Shown: positions 16,232 through 24,318, counted from the first letter of the stretch. The stretch: 64,000 bases of DNA from Nocardiopsis flavescens (GCF_900141985.1 NZ_FQZK01000012.1:1-64000), one strand, 5' to 3'. Made by a program: numbers and translations. Notes: a model not told the origin generated them from the letters alone.

Positions 16232-16495
16232 ATGCCGAATTCTACCGTCCTGGACGCCGTCCCTCCAGGGCTGCGCACATTGACCCGCATCGTCGGTCTC
16301 CTCCATCTCGGATGGGTGGTGCGCGTTCTGCCCCACGCCGTTCCCGAAAGGCAGTGGGCCGCTTACGACCGGGCACTGCTCACCGCGGAGGAGATCACCT
16401 GCGGTTTCCGAGTCGCGCTCTTCGCGCCGACCGTGGCCGCTCTCGAACTCTCGCCGGCCGCGGAGTTCGCGTACCGAGAGCGGGCAGGGTGGTGA
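16232..16495 (+). CDS. Hypothetical protein upstream of the ATPase-fold gene
   Basis: An 87-residue protein, mostly helical by composition, with no family recognised. It is preceded by GAGGTGAGAAC and overlaps the next gene by four bases (GTGA), so it is real and coupled. It is divergent from the XRE regulator. Confidence 0.75.
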   Translation: MPNSTVLDAVPPGLRTLTRIVGLLHLGWVVRVLPHAVPERQWAAYDRALLTAEEITCGFRVALFAPTVAALELSPAAEFAYRERAGW

Positions 16496-16908
16496 TCGCG
16501 ACGGCCCCGGTTCGGCAAGCGCTCCACCAGGCGCGGCGCACCTTCCCGGGAGAAGCCCTCACCACGGTCGCGCTCGCCCGCACCTGGGTCGAGTCCACCC
16601 TTCGCACCTGGGACATCGCGGTCCCCGACATGCTGCCCCTCGTGACCTCGGAGCTGGTCACGAACGCTCTCACCCACACCCGCAGCGGCCTGCCCGGCGA
16701 GAACGTCACCCTCCGCCTCTACGCCCACGAGGACCGCATCAGGGTTGCGGTCAAGGACGCCGGCCCCAAACCCGGCCGCGCCCCCAGGCTTCGCCCCCGG
16801 AACGCCTCATCGACCCACGGCCGCGGTCTCCTCCTGGTCGAGGCCCTGTGCCTGGAGTGGGGAGCGCTGACAGTCGGCACCGGAGTGTACGCGGAGCTCG
16901 CCCGCTGA
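16492..16908 (+). CDS. ATP-binding protein of the anti-sigma (RsbW/HATPase_c) type
   Basis: A 138-residue GHKL ATPase-fold protein. The N-box SELVTNALTH (53-62), the G1 aspartate D89 in VKDAG and a G2-like THGRGLLLVEAL (108-119) are intact. Relatives are stand-alone Ser/Thr kinases acting on anti-sigma antagonists, or proteins co-encoded with XRE/DUF397 sets. It starts at GTG 16492, overlapping the preceding stop. Its likely role is regulatory (inference). Confidence 0.87.
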   Translation: MIATAPVRQALHQARRTFPGEALTTVALARTWVESTLRTWDIAVPDMLPLVTSELVTNALTHTRSGLPGENVTLRLYAHEDRIRVAVKDAGPKPGRAPRLRPRNASSTHGRGLLLVEALCLEWGALTVGTGVYAELAR

Positions 16909-16948
16909 GTCGGGGCAACCGCCACCGGAGTTCACAAGACCTCCCGCG

Positions 16949-17047
16949 ATGAGAAAGCCGTCACCCATGGCCATGGCCCGAGCACCCCCCTTCCGGCGCT
17001 ACCGACCCGACAGGAACCGAATCCTCATCCAAGGAGTGAACCCCTGA
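16949..17047 (+). CDS. Possible 32-aa ORF overlapping the precursor-like peptide gene
   Basis: ATG at 16949 opens a 32-codon frame (begins MRKPSPMAMARAPP, Arg/Pro-rich) whose TGA at 17045-17047 overlaps the ATG of the next peptide gene (TGATG). The ribosome-binding site is weak. It may be a coupling leader or chance. Confidence 0.22.
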   Translation: MRKPSPMAMARAPPFRRYRPDRNRILIQGVNP

Positions 17048-17205
17048 TGGCAACGGACACCACCCAGGCCCCCGCCCCGCGGACGGCCCCCGACAACGGC
17101 CTGCTCATCGCGGTCGAGGACATCGCCGCCCTGCGCTCGCGCGGCGACCAGCCCTCCGACGGCGGCGGCACCGGCCGCTCTGACACCAACGACGGCTTCC
17201 ACTAG
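17047..17205 (+). CDS. 52-aa peptide, candidate RiPP-type precursor
   Basis: A 52-residue peptide read from ATG 17047 with AAGGAG ten bases upstream. The first part (MATDTTQAPAPRTAPDNGLL, then IAVEDIAALRSRG) resembles a leader with an amphipathic recognition helix. The C-terminal 20 residues are Gly/Ser/Asp/Thr-rich and end NDGFH. It lies 20 bases before a JmjC-type oxygenase with a C-terminal winged helix, then an aldo/keto reductase and an APH-like kinase, all in one direction. That context suggests a peptide substrate for these enzymes. No known precursor family was recognised, so the RiPP role is inference. Confidence 0.65.
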   Translation: MATDTTQAPAPRTAPDNGLLIAVEDIAALRSRGDQPSDGGGTGRSDTNDGFH

Positions 17206-17225
17206 GAACCCCCTGAGGAGCACCC

Positions 17226-18410
17226 TTGTCCGCTGATCTGATCAGCGGCCGCCTGGGCGGGGACACCTTCCCCGCCCAGGTCCTCGGCCGCCACCACCAG
17301 CGCTACCCCGCCCCCGACAACAACCCGAACGTCTTCGCCGACCTGCTTACCTGGCAGGACCTGAACCGACTCCTGGCCACCCACCGCATCGACACCCCCC
17401 GCGTGCGGCTCTCGGCCGGAGAGGCCATCGACGTCGGCCACTACACCCGGCGGCGCCGGTACCGGCGCATGCCCGACTGGAACGCCCCCGTCCCCCACCT
17501 GCTCCACCGCCGGCTCCGCGAGGGCGCCACCCTGGTGGTGGACGCGATCGACGAGATGCACCCGCCCATCGGCGACCTGGTCGCGGGCATGGAGGCCTGG
17601 CTGGGCACCGGCATTCAGACCAACGCCTACGCGAGCTGGACCCCCAAGGAGGGGTTCGGCGTGCACTGGGACGACCACGACGTCATCGTGCTCCAGGTCT
17701 TGGGCCGCAAGCGGTGGCGCATCTACGGCACCACCCGCACCGCACCCCTGCACCACGACGTCGAGTTCGACGAGGACCCGCCCACCGAACCGATCGATGA
17801 GTTCGTCATGGAACCCGGCGACGTTCTCCACGTCCCCCGCGGGTGCTGGCACGCGGTCGCCGCCTCCGAGGGCGAACCCAGCCTGCACCTGACCTGCGGG
17901 CTGAACACCACCACCGGGGCCGACTTCCTGTCCTGGCTCACCGCCCGTATGGTCGAACACGAACAGGTCCGCATCGACGTGCCTCGGGACCCGGCCGCGT
18001 TCGCGGACTGGTCGTACCGGATGAGCGAACTACTCACCGCCCGCCTCCAGGACCCGGCTGTGGTGGGCGAGTACTGGCGGGACGGCAACGAGACCGCCAC
18101 GGCCCGGATGGCGTTCAGCCTTCCCATGGCCGTGACAGGGCACCTCACCGACACCTCTCTGCTGCGTCTGGCCACTCGGCGCGGAACCCTCACCACCGGC
18201 CGGGGCGAGGCCGTCTACGCCGCCCAGGGGCGCCGCTGGCGCATCGCCCCCGCAGCCGCACCGGTGCTCACCTACCTGGCCGACACCGGCACGGCCACGG
18301 TCAAGGAACTGGCCCAGCTCGTCCCCGCCGTCCCGCGGGACGCCCTGGGCGATCTGCTGTGCAGGCTGCTGGAGGACGGAGCCCTGGTGGGGGAAGGCGA
18401 AGCGGAATGA
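17226..18410 (+). CDS. JmjC/cupin-type Fe(II)/2-oxoglutarate oxygenase with C-terminal winged helix
   Basis: A 394-residue protein with a JmjC double-stranded beta-helix like the ROXA/MINA ribosomal or peptidyl hydroxylases. The metal triad is visible: H147 and D149 in GVHWDDHD and distal H209 in PRGCWHAV; K162 in GRKRWRIY could hold 2-oxoglutarate. Residues about 335-394 form a winged-helix region (PVLTYLADTGTATVKEL, then LLCRLLEDGALV), as in ROXA proteins or peptide-recognition (PqqD-like) elements. The TTG at 17226 is favoured by GAGGAG five bases upstream. Its stop overlaps the next gene (ATGA). Confidence 0.87.
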   Translation: MSADLISGRLGGDTFPAQVLGRHHQRYPAPDNNPNVFADLLTWQDLNRLLATHRIDTPRVRLSAGEAIDVGHYTRRRRYRRMPDWNAPVPHLLHRRLREGATLVVDAIDEMHPPIGDLVAGMEAWLGTGIQTNAYASWTPKEGFGVHWDDHDVIVLQVLGRKRWRIYGTTRTAPLHHDVEFDEDPPTEPIDEFVMEPGDVLHVPRGCWHAVAASEGEPSLHLTCGLNTTTGADFLSWLTARMVEHEQVRIDVPRDPAAFADWSYRMSELLTARLQDPAVVGEYWRDGNETATARMAFSLPMAVTGHLTDTSLLRLATRRGTLTTGRGEAVYAAQGRRWRIAPAAAPVLTYLADTGTATVKELAQLVPAVPRDALGDLLCRLLEDGALVGEGEAE

Positions 18411-19315
18411 CCCTGCTGGGCCTGGGCACCTACCGCAGCCGCGACGTTGTCACCTCGGCGACCATCGCGGCTGCGGCCGGGTGCCCCCTCATCGACACGG
18501 CCCCCGCCTACGGCAAGGGCACCCACCAGGCGGCCCTGGCCCCGGTTCTCAAAGAACACCCCAGGGTACGGATCGCGACCAAGGTCGGGCATATGACCGC
18601 CGGCCAGGCCCGAGCCGCTCTGCTCAGTGGGGTGCTCACCGAGGGCGAGGCCGCCGCCCGGCACAGCATCGCTCCGGCCTATGTGCGCTACCAGGTGGGG
18701 ATGAGCCGGGTCGAACTCCAGCGCCCCTTGCTGGACCTGGTGTACCTGCACAACCCCGACCACCACACCGGAGATCGACAGGGGCTGCATGCCCGGATCC
18801 GGGAGGCGTTCACCGCCCTGGAGGAAGCCCGCGCCGAAGGCCTCCTGCTCGGGTACGGGGTCGCCACCTGGTCCGGGTTCCGTGACGGCGCGTTCACTGT
18901 CCCCGATCTGGCCCGCCTCGCCGAGGAAGCAGCGGGCAGCCCGAACACCGGGCTGACAGCGGTGCAATTGCCGGTGTCCATGGTGGAGATCGACCCGATC
19001 CGCCAAGCCCTCACTGGAACAGGCCCGATCCCTGCCGCTCGCGTTGCAGGATGGGAGGTGTGGGGATCGGCGCCGCTGCACGGCGGAGAGCTGCCCGCCC
19101 GCATCACCGACCACCTGGCCGACTACATCGCCACCGGCACCGACCCGGTGCGAGCGGCGTTGCTGGTCGCGACCTCCACCCCCGGCCTCAGCGGGGTCCT
19201 GCTCAGCACCGCCAACACGAACCACTGGCGCCAAGCCGCCGCGACGGTCACCGGCCAACGCCTGCCGCCGCTTCGACTCAAGGACATCTGTGACCTCCTC
19301 CAACCCGTCACCTGA
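18407..19315 (+). CDS. Aldo/keto reductase
   Basis: A 302-residue aldo/keto reductase TIM barrel with an intact tetrad: D30 and Y35 in IDTAPAYG, K59 in ATKVGH and H115 in VYLHNPD. It uses NAD(P)H for carbonyl reduction or the reverse. It is coupled by ATGA to the oxygenase and overlaps the kinase gene by 26 bases, indicating a single pathway. A carbonyl made by the oxygenase on a peptide or small molecule would be a logical substrate (inference). Confidence 0.9.
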   Translation: MTLLGLGTYRSRDVVTSATIAAAAGCPLIDTAPAYGKGTHQAALAPVLKEHPRVRIATKVGHMTAGQARAALLSGVLTEGEAAARHSIAPAYVRYQVGMSRVELQRPLLDLVYLHNPDHHTGDRQGLHARIREAFTALEEARAEGLLLGYGVATWSGFRDGAFTVPDLARLAEEAAGSPNTGLTAVQLPVSMVEIDPIRQALTGTGPIPAARVAGWEVWGSAPLHGGELPARITDHLADYIATGTDPVRAALLVATSTPGLSGVLLSTANTNHWRQAAATVTGQRLPPLRLKDICDLLQPVT

Positions 19316-20126
19316 CCTGACCGGGCCCTGGCACCGGGCCGCCCGCGAACTCGCCGCGACCCCCGCGCCCGAAGGGCTGTTGCGGGCGGGGACAGGCGGT
19401 AGAACCCTCGGGGGCCCGGTCACCGTAAAAGATGTGCAGGGGTGGTTGCGGGTCATGGCCGCGCCCCGGCCGGGCGGCAAGATCTGGGAGGGCGCGAACC
19501 TGGCCGATGTCCTCCTGGCGGAGGAGATCCCTCGACCCGCCCTGCTCGGCGAGCTCGCCTGGAATGACGAGAACGGCCTTGTGTTCCAGGCTCACCTGTG
19601 GGAGCGCCTCCAAGGACGAGAACTCTCCCCGACGCCTAACTTGACCGCTCCGGCTCCGGTGACCGACCGGTGGTGGAACGACCTGCGTATCGCGCTGGAC
19701 CACCTGCACCGGACATCGGCCCCGGCGGGACGCCAGGTGATGACGCAGGACTACATCGACCGCATTCCCCGCTTCATCCCCGCCCTCCACGGCCGGGATC
19801 TGACCGTGGGGCGGTGGGAGACCTCCCACGGGGACCTGCACTGGGCTAACCTCACCACCGACCCGCTCCAGATCATCGATTGGGAAGGCTGGGGGAGTGC
19901 CCCGGTTGGGTACGATGCCGCGGTCCTGCACGCCTACTCCCTCACCGAACCCGCGACCGCGGTACGGGTGCGCGAAGTGTTCGCCGACGTGCTCGACAAC
20001 CCGGCTGGGCGGCTCGCGCAGTGGGTGATCTGCGCCGAGATCATCCAGGCGGCTGATCGGGACCCCCTCCACGCCCCCCTCAAGCCTCATGTTCAACGTT
20101 TGGCCGAAGAGCTTCTCATCTCGTGA
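19290..20126 (+). CDS. APH-like kinase of the peptide/oxygenase cassette
   Basis: A 278-residue APH/CHK-fold protein with HGDLHWAN (180-187, catalytic D182) and metal-binding IIDWEGWG (D197). The start at GTG 19290 is preceded by AAGGA and lies inside the AKR gene; a later start would delete the N lobe. APH-like enzymes also phosphorylate Ser/Thr of RiPP precursors in thioamitide and class V lanthipeptide systems, which makes the adjacent Ser/Thr-containing peptide of interest. A small-molecule kinase remains equally possible. Confidence 0.85.
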   Translation: MTSSNPSPDLTGPWHRAARELAATPAPEGLLRAGTGGRTLGGPVTVKDVQGWLRVMAAPRPGGKIWEGANLADVLLAEEIPRPALLGELAWNDENGLVFQAHLWERLQGRELSPTPNLTAPAPVTDRWWNDLRIALDHLHRTSAPAGRQVMTQDYIDRIPRFIPALHGRDLTVGRWETSHGDLHWANLTTDPLQIIDWEGWGSAPVGYDAAVLHAYSLTEPATAVRVREVFADVLDNPAGRLAQWVICAEIIQAADRDPLHAPLKPHVQRLAEELLIS

Positions 20127-20318
20127 CCGGTAGCAGTCGAGAGTGGTCCGAAACTCGGCACACACCAGAGTCTCCATCACAACCGGAACGAGACACTCCG
20201 TGCAAGTGCATTCACCGCGGGCTGACTTGCTCAATCCGTTGGTCGTGTATTCCTTTCAAATTCTTGCACTTGCAGCGAAGAAAACTTTCCGTCCACGGTC
20301 TCCCTGTTCCGAAACGAT

Positions 20319-21044
20319 TCACTTGACTTCTGCTTCCTGTCGCCTTGCTAGAAAGGCGATGAGCTCCTCTAGAATAGATGCGAGTTTTGGGTTCTCGAGA
20401 ACGGTTATCAGCTCTTCCATGCGCGCTCGGAGTAGCGCCGTGTCGTTCGGATTTTCCCGCATGGAGTCCTGACGCAGAGCATGAGTTAGCGTCTTGAAGG
20501 CCCTCACTGCCGATGCGGTCTTCTCTGCCGGATCGCCATCCGTGAACTGTGAGTCCGCGTACCGGTCGATCCACCACACCAGACCCAGATCTTGGGAGAA
20601 TAACCGATCTCTAAGTGCGTCGAGGCGCGCTGTCTCTGCGGCTTCCTGGAGACGGACACGGTTGGCCGCAGCGGTCCGAACTCGAGCCTCCTCCGCGACG
20701 GTCGGGGGTGTCCACAACCGGACTTGGCCTGTGATAAGTAGCCGCTCATCGGTGACGATCGGCTTTGAGAGTTGGCGGTTAGCCGCCCATTCAGCCTCAT
20801 TCGTATGGAGCACCGGATGGGCGGCCACCTTTCCCCTTACCGCGTCTGCCAGCAGGCTCCGTGCCACGGCGTCGGGGTTGAGGATCTTGTCCTGATTTTC
20901 CTCTCTGATTCGCCATTCGTAGTCGAATTTTGCTTCGAAGTAAAGGCCCCGGTCGGCGCTCTCGATCAGGATGGAGAACTTGCGGTTCGGGTCCCCTGTC
21001 CTGTGCGCGTTATCCATTACTTTTCTGCGGCGGAACAACCACAT
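20319..21044 (-). CDS. Hypothetical protein with beta-rich N half and coiled-coil C half
   Basis: A 241-residue soluble protein, the third gene of the AT-richer operon, whose ATG follows the NTPase stop with no gap. Residues 1-115 look like a mixed alpha/beta domain (FSILIESADRGLYFEAKFDY, then RLLITGQVRLWTPP); 115-155 is a strong charged helix (EEARVRTAAANRVRLQEAAE) like the SPFH/band-7 helical arm; the rest is helical. The resemblance to SPFH-type scaffolds is a pattern impression. Codon use is less GC-biased than its neighbours outside the operon. Confidence 0.8.
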   Translation of the reverse strand: MWLFRRRKVMDNAHRTGDPNRKFSILIESADRGLYFEAKFDYEWRIREENQDKILNPDAVARSLLADAVRGKVAAHPVLHTNEAEWAANRQLSKPIVTDERLLITGQVRLWTPPTVAEEARVRTAAANRVRLQEAAETARLDALRDRLFSQDLGLVWWIDRYADSQFTDGDPAEKTASAVRAFKTLTHALRQDSMRENPNDTALLRARMEELITVLENPKLASILEELIAFLARRQEAEVK

Positions 21045-23018
21045 CTATGCGTCTTCCGCCGTGCCCCGTCCCTGATTCAGAGCATCACGGACGTACTCGA
21101 AGAACTTTTCCGTCATCTCCGCCCGGAACGGATCGGAGTTTCCGAAGATTTTGCTGAAGTCTCTGTCTGTCGCACTCGCGATCTGCGGGAACACCCCAGG
21201 AATGATTTCGCCGACGGCCTCGGCTGGGAGCACTTCGTCTCGCACGGCATCGCACCAGTTCGATAGCGCCTGCGCCACTGCAGGCCGCATCCCCTCGCGC
21301 TCGCAGGACGCCAGCCAGCCGTCCCGGAACAGCTGTCGGATGGCCCCAGCAGACTCCTCTTCCAAGGTGAGAATGTGTTGGGCGACGCCATGACCCTCGC
21401 CTGGCGGAACTGGTTCCCTTAGCAGTTCGAGGAAAGCCCGGCCGCTGAATGCCCCAGACTCGTTGCCCTGCGCCCAATCGACAAGGGTCTTGAGAACGAC
21501 TGCCGACTTACCCGGATCGGCAAGTAGAACCCTCAGAGCAGTGATTGCTTCGGTCCGGGGGCTTTCACTTTTTGCCCTGTCGAGCACGTACCTCAGCCGG
21601 GTCAGGGCGATCTGTGGATACTCTTTTCCGAGTCGCCCCCGGCAGACAGCGACAACGGCCCTCTGACGTTCGACCTCGGTATTCCCCTTGGCCCAACCAC
21701 TGAGATCCCTGCGGATTTGAGCTCCAAGGACAGGGTGTACGGCAAGTTGCTCTAGTACGTCTACTGCGAGGTCGGCGCGCCGTTTCTGTCCGTCCTTGAG
21801 CCATCTCGCCGCCAAGCCCATAATCGCGTCCGGACCTGCCGTCATGGCGACGTCGCTCAGCACATCAGCCAACCTCTTCAGAGAGTTCGCCGCCACCCCC
21901 TCCGGCGCACTGATGGTGGTCAGCCAAGTCGTCACAACAGGAACTAAACGCGGACGATTCCCCCAGACATAGCGGATCAGAGCCTGGTCTATACCAGGCC
22001 GGGATACGGTGATCGAAACGGCTCCGTCCGAGAAGTCAAGCTTGGCTGCGTCACACCGGTGTTTGTCATCGGGGGAGGCTAACGCGCCGCCTTCCAGTTC
22101 AGGCCAGTTCAGCCTTGAGTCTTTCAAAAGCTCGTCTGCCGCCGCCAAGACTGTACCTGCGGGTGATCCATCCAGGAAGGCCGCGGAGATCTGCAATGCT
22201 CTGGACTCCACCTCCTCCTTCCCGGACGCCTTTTTAACGAACCACTCCTCGATTTGGGATTTCCATCCGTTAAATCGGTCACGGGCCTCAGCATCGTTCG
22301 GGCCTTCCGCTGCCAGAACGATTTCAGCAAGCTCGACTGCTCGGGCAGGCGAGGAATCCGTTGTCAGAAGCTTCGCGAAATCACTCTTGCCCTCCTCCAA
22401 CCACTCCGCCCGCGACTCATTATTCTCCTTGATTCGCTGGCGGGCGATGTCGTGAGGATTCGGACGGACGTGCTTTCTCACATCGGTTCGAAACTGCCAC
22501 CATTCGCTATCCCTGATCGGCCAAACGTGCTCACCTGCGATGATGATCAGCTGGGTGCCGCGTTTCTGAGCTTTAGAGGCATAGACGGACAACTGTTGGC
22601 GGAATTCCTCGTTAAGAGTCTCGTGCACACCTGTGAGGTTGAGCAGATATCCAGTGTTCTTCTCGCTGGGGATGCGCTCCGCGTCCGGCTCCTCCCAGTC
22701 CGGAAAGAGTTCGAAGATCGGAGCACCCGGTGGCATCTGGTCGAGGATCTTAAGTCCGGCGGTACGGCGCCCCGAGTCTGGTGCTCCGACCAGAACGCAC
22801 ACGCCGCCCTCGACGGGCTTGACAGGAAAAGACGAGACGAAGAGTTTATCGGAGAGGATGGTTCTCCGTTCGACGGCATGAGGACGCAGGTACGTCAGAC
22901 CCGTGATGTAGTTCGTGATGAAGTTGTTGTCCCGATGCGCGTAGTACAGATCGCCTTCGACAACCGTTTTCTCGGGCGTGTCACGCTCATTCGTGCTTGC
23001 TGTTTCGGAATTCATCAC
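21045..23018 (-). CDS. P-loop NTPase with helical-repeat C terminus (STAND/NLR-like), N-terminal shared motif
   Basis: A 657-residue protein. Residues 22-35 carry GDLYYAHRDNNFIT, closely matching the C-terminal tail of the preceding small protein. A P-loop follows (GAPDSGRRT, 78-86; Arg in place of the Walker A Lys, so ATP binding may be atypical) with a degenerate Walker B-like LIIIAGE (157-163). The rest is almost entirely helical, with HEAT/TPR-like periodicity (about 350-620), suited to sensing or scaffolding. GTG 23018 overlaps the upstream stop (GTGA); ATG at 23015 is an alternative start. The layout matches STAND-type immune receptors, but no named family is certain. Confidence 0.85.
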   Translation of the reverse strand: MMNSETASTNERDTPEKTVVEGDLYYAHRDNNFITNYITGLTYLRPHAVERRTILSDKLFVSSFPVKPVEGGVCVLVGAPDSGRRTAGLKILDQMPPGAPIFELFPDWEEPDAERIPSEKNTGYLLNLTGVHETLNEEFRQQLSVYASKAQKRGTQLIIIAGEHVWPIRDSEWWQFRTDVRKHVRPNPHDIARQRIKENNESRAEWLEEGKSDFAKLLTTDSSPARAVELAEIVLAAEGPNDAEARDRFNGWKSQIEEWFVKKASGKEEVESRALQISAAFLDGSPAGTVLAAADELLKDSRLNWPELEGGALASPDDKHRCDAAKLDFSDGAVSITVSRPGIDQALIRYVWGNRPRLVPVVTTWLTTISAPEGVAANSLKRLADVLSDVAMTAGPDAIMGLAARWLKDGQKRRADLAVDVLEQLAVHPVLGAQIRRDLSGWAKGNTEVERQRAVVAVCRGRLGKEYPQIALTRLRYVLDRAKSESPRTEAITALRVLLADPGKSAVVLKTLVDWAQGNESGAFSGRAFLELLREPVPPGEGHGVAQHILTLEEESAGAIRQLFRDGWLASCEREGMRPAVAQALSNWCDAVRDEVLPAEAVGEIIPGVFPQIASATDRDFSKIFGNSDPFRAEMTEKFFEYVRDALNQGRGTAEDA

Positions 23019-23452
23019 GCGCCCTTCGTGATATTGTTATCCCGGCCGCTAACGTTGAAGTCGCCGCCAACCTCGATGTTCTTGAAAGTGGTACCGATGT
23101 TGACGATCTCCCCGCCGGAGACGGACGCCGCGGCATCGGCCAAGGCGCGAATGTCCTCCGCAGCGTCAGGCGACCGGCCAGCGACATCAGCCAGGTCGCG
23201 AGCCGCGACCCTGGTGAGGGTCGATGTCACGACCTGCCGATTCTCTGGCTCGGTATCCTCAAGAGTCTCCTCGTAGGAGTCGAACCGTCCGAGAAGAGAC
23301 TCAACTCCGTCGGGTATGTGTTTCTCGAGCAGTTCAGTGCAGCGGCCCCGGAGATAGGACCAAGTGCCGTTTGCCATCGCGCCGACGACAGCACTGGCCG
23401 CCAGGGTGGCGATCTCCGTCGGTGAACTCACCAGTACCTCCCACGCATCCAC
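23015..23452 (-). CDS. Small helical protein with C-terminal GRDNN-type motif, candidate effector/adaptor
   Basis: A 145-residue protein from GTG 23452, first gene of the operon. Residues 10-110 are helical, with a hydrophobic stretch (TLAASAVVGAMANGTWSYL, 16-34) and charged helices after it, compatible with a membrane-active or adaptor bundle. The tail is a beta-prone, Asn/Gly-rich segment, GGEIVNIGTTFKNIEVGG, then DFNVSGRDNNIT (131-142). GDFNVSGRDNN-IT aligns with GDLYYAHRDNNFIT at the NTPase N terminus. A short repeat shared by an effector tail and an NLR head is the hallmark of amyloid-type homotypic signalling; the functional claim is inference. Confidence 0.82.
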   Translation of the reverse strand: MDAWEVLVSSPTEIATLAASAVVGAMANGTWSYLRGRCTELLEKHIPDGVESLLGRFDSYEETLEDTEPENRQVVTSTLTRVAARDLADVAGRSPDAAEDIRALADAAASVSGGEIVNIGTTFKNIEVGGDFNVSGRDNNITKGA

Positions 23453-23717
23453 CGTGCCCCCGAAGGAGGGTCGGGCAATCTACGCACAAGGATCCCGGCA
23501 TGTGCTTTCAAACCGCTTTCAGCTGACAGCGGGCGGTCAAATTGAGTTGCCAACGGGTTTGATCCATGGCTCGGGAGGTGGGGTGATTGATCGGTAGTTG
23601 CTCTGTGGCTGGGGGACGAGGTGGTCTTCGGTGGTGCCGGGTGGTCCTGTGTGGTGTCGGCGGTGCGGGGCGGTGGGGGATTTATGGGGGCGTAGTGGGG
23701 CGTATTGGCGCGACAGG

Positions 23718-23768
23718 AACGGGCTTTTAATCCGTGGGTTCAGGGTTCGAGCCCCTGGGGGCCTACCC
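23718..23768 (+). repeat. Right attachment-site repeat (tRNA-Lys 3' half)
   Basis: A copy of the tRNA-Lys anticodon loop, variable region, T-arm and 3' acceptor. The sequence to its left lacks a proper D-arm and 5' acceptor, so it is not a functional tRNA. It is followed by CCCAGG...CCTGGG and TTTTT (23777-23821), a terminator-like hairpin equivalent to the one after the intact tRNA. Confidence 0.75.
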
Positions 23769-24318
23769 ATAAAAGCCCAGGTCAAAGGCCCTTTTCAAGG
23801 TCGCAGGCCTGGGTTTTTCTCGTTCCAAGAGCCTGTTGCTTGCTCGGAGCTCGCTCTTTTGTCTTGACCGTGCCTCCCACCTCCCGAGCATCTTCGTCCC
23901 GCGCCCTTCGCTGGGTGTCGCTGCGCCGTTCCCGTCCCGGTCCCGTGCGCGCCCACCAGTGCCCCGCTGCGCCGCTGAACACCCGCTGGTCGTCTGGTTG
24001 GTGGGTGGCGGACGTGTGGGCCCGCTGAATGCCGTAAGTCGCCCGGCCGGAGTCGCTGCCGTTGGCGTCATCGAGTGCGGGGCGGGCGCTTTCCCGCCGG
24101 GGCCCGCCCCGCCCTATGTGAAGAGGAACTGCCCACTTGGGTATGTGTCTGGATTGCGAAAGGCCCACCCGAATCGGCTTTGACCTGCACTGATAACGCG
24201 CAGGGGGTGGGCCGGTCTAATGGGCCCGTGCGCAGGCGGAGTCACAGGCCCTCTGGAAGGTCCAGGCACAGGCGGAGTCTCCGGCTGAGTCACAGGCCCA
24301 CCCCCGAAAAAGGGCGTT
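23769..24318. other. Gene-free region right of the island
   Basis: About 550 bases without a credible ORF. The first 140 bases are diverged but alignable with the sequence after the intact tRNA-Lys: GGGTTTT(T)C.CGTTC followed by CTC.(G/T)TTG.CTT. A short direct-repeat cluster lies at 24233-24299. Confidence 0.4.
24233..24299. repeat. Interleaved short direct repeats
   Basis: CAGGCGGAGTC occurs at 24233-24243 and 24269-24279; GAGTCACAGGCCC occurs at 24239-24251 and 24287-24299. The two units overlap in the first copy and are split by a few bases in the second, suggesting local duplication. Confidence 0.6.

Larger units (their letters stand above)
14186..23768. mobile_element. Putative 9.5-kb genomic island at tRNA-Lys, no integrase seen
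   Basis: The segment is bounded by an intact tRNA-Lys on the left and a second copy of its 3' half on the right (51 bases, one mismatch), the signature left by site-specific integration at a tRNA 3' end. Cargo: two DUF397 genes, an XRE regulator, an ATPase-fold protein, a peptide/JmjC/AKR/kinase cassette and a three-gene NTPase operon in AT-richer DNA. No tyrosine or serine recombinase, relaxase or phage gene is visible inside, so it is either a remnant or mobilised in trans. Homology between the flanks continues imperfectly for roughly 150 bases beyond the tRNA sequences. Confidence 0.6.

Noticed and set aside
20201..20274. Inverted repeat TGCAAGTGCA/TGCACTTGCA with a 54-base loop as an attachment or origin site
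   Set aside because: It lies between convergent genes, is short, and has no supporting repeat or recombinase.
14161..23768. Phage or conjugative element
   Set aside because: No structural, replication, transfer or recombinase gene could be identified inside the island.
23705..23785. A second functional tRNA-Lys
   Set aside because: Only the anticodon arm, T-arm and 3' acceptor match; no D-arm or 5' acceptor can be formed.
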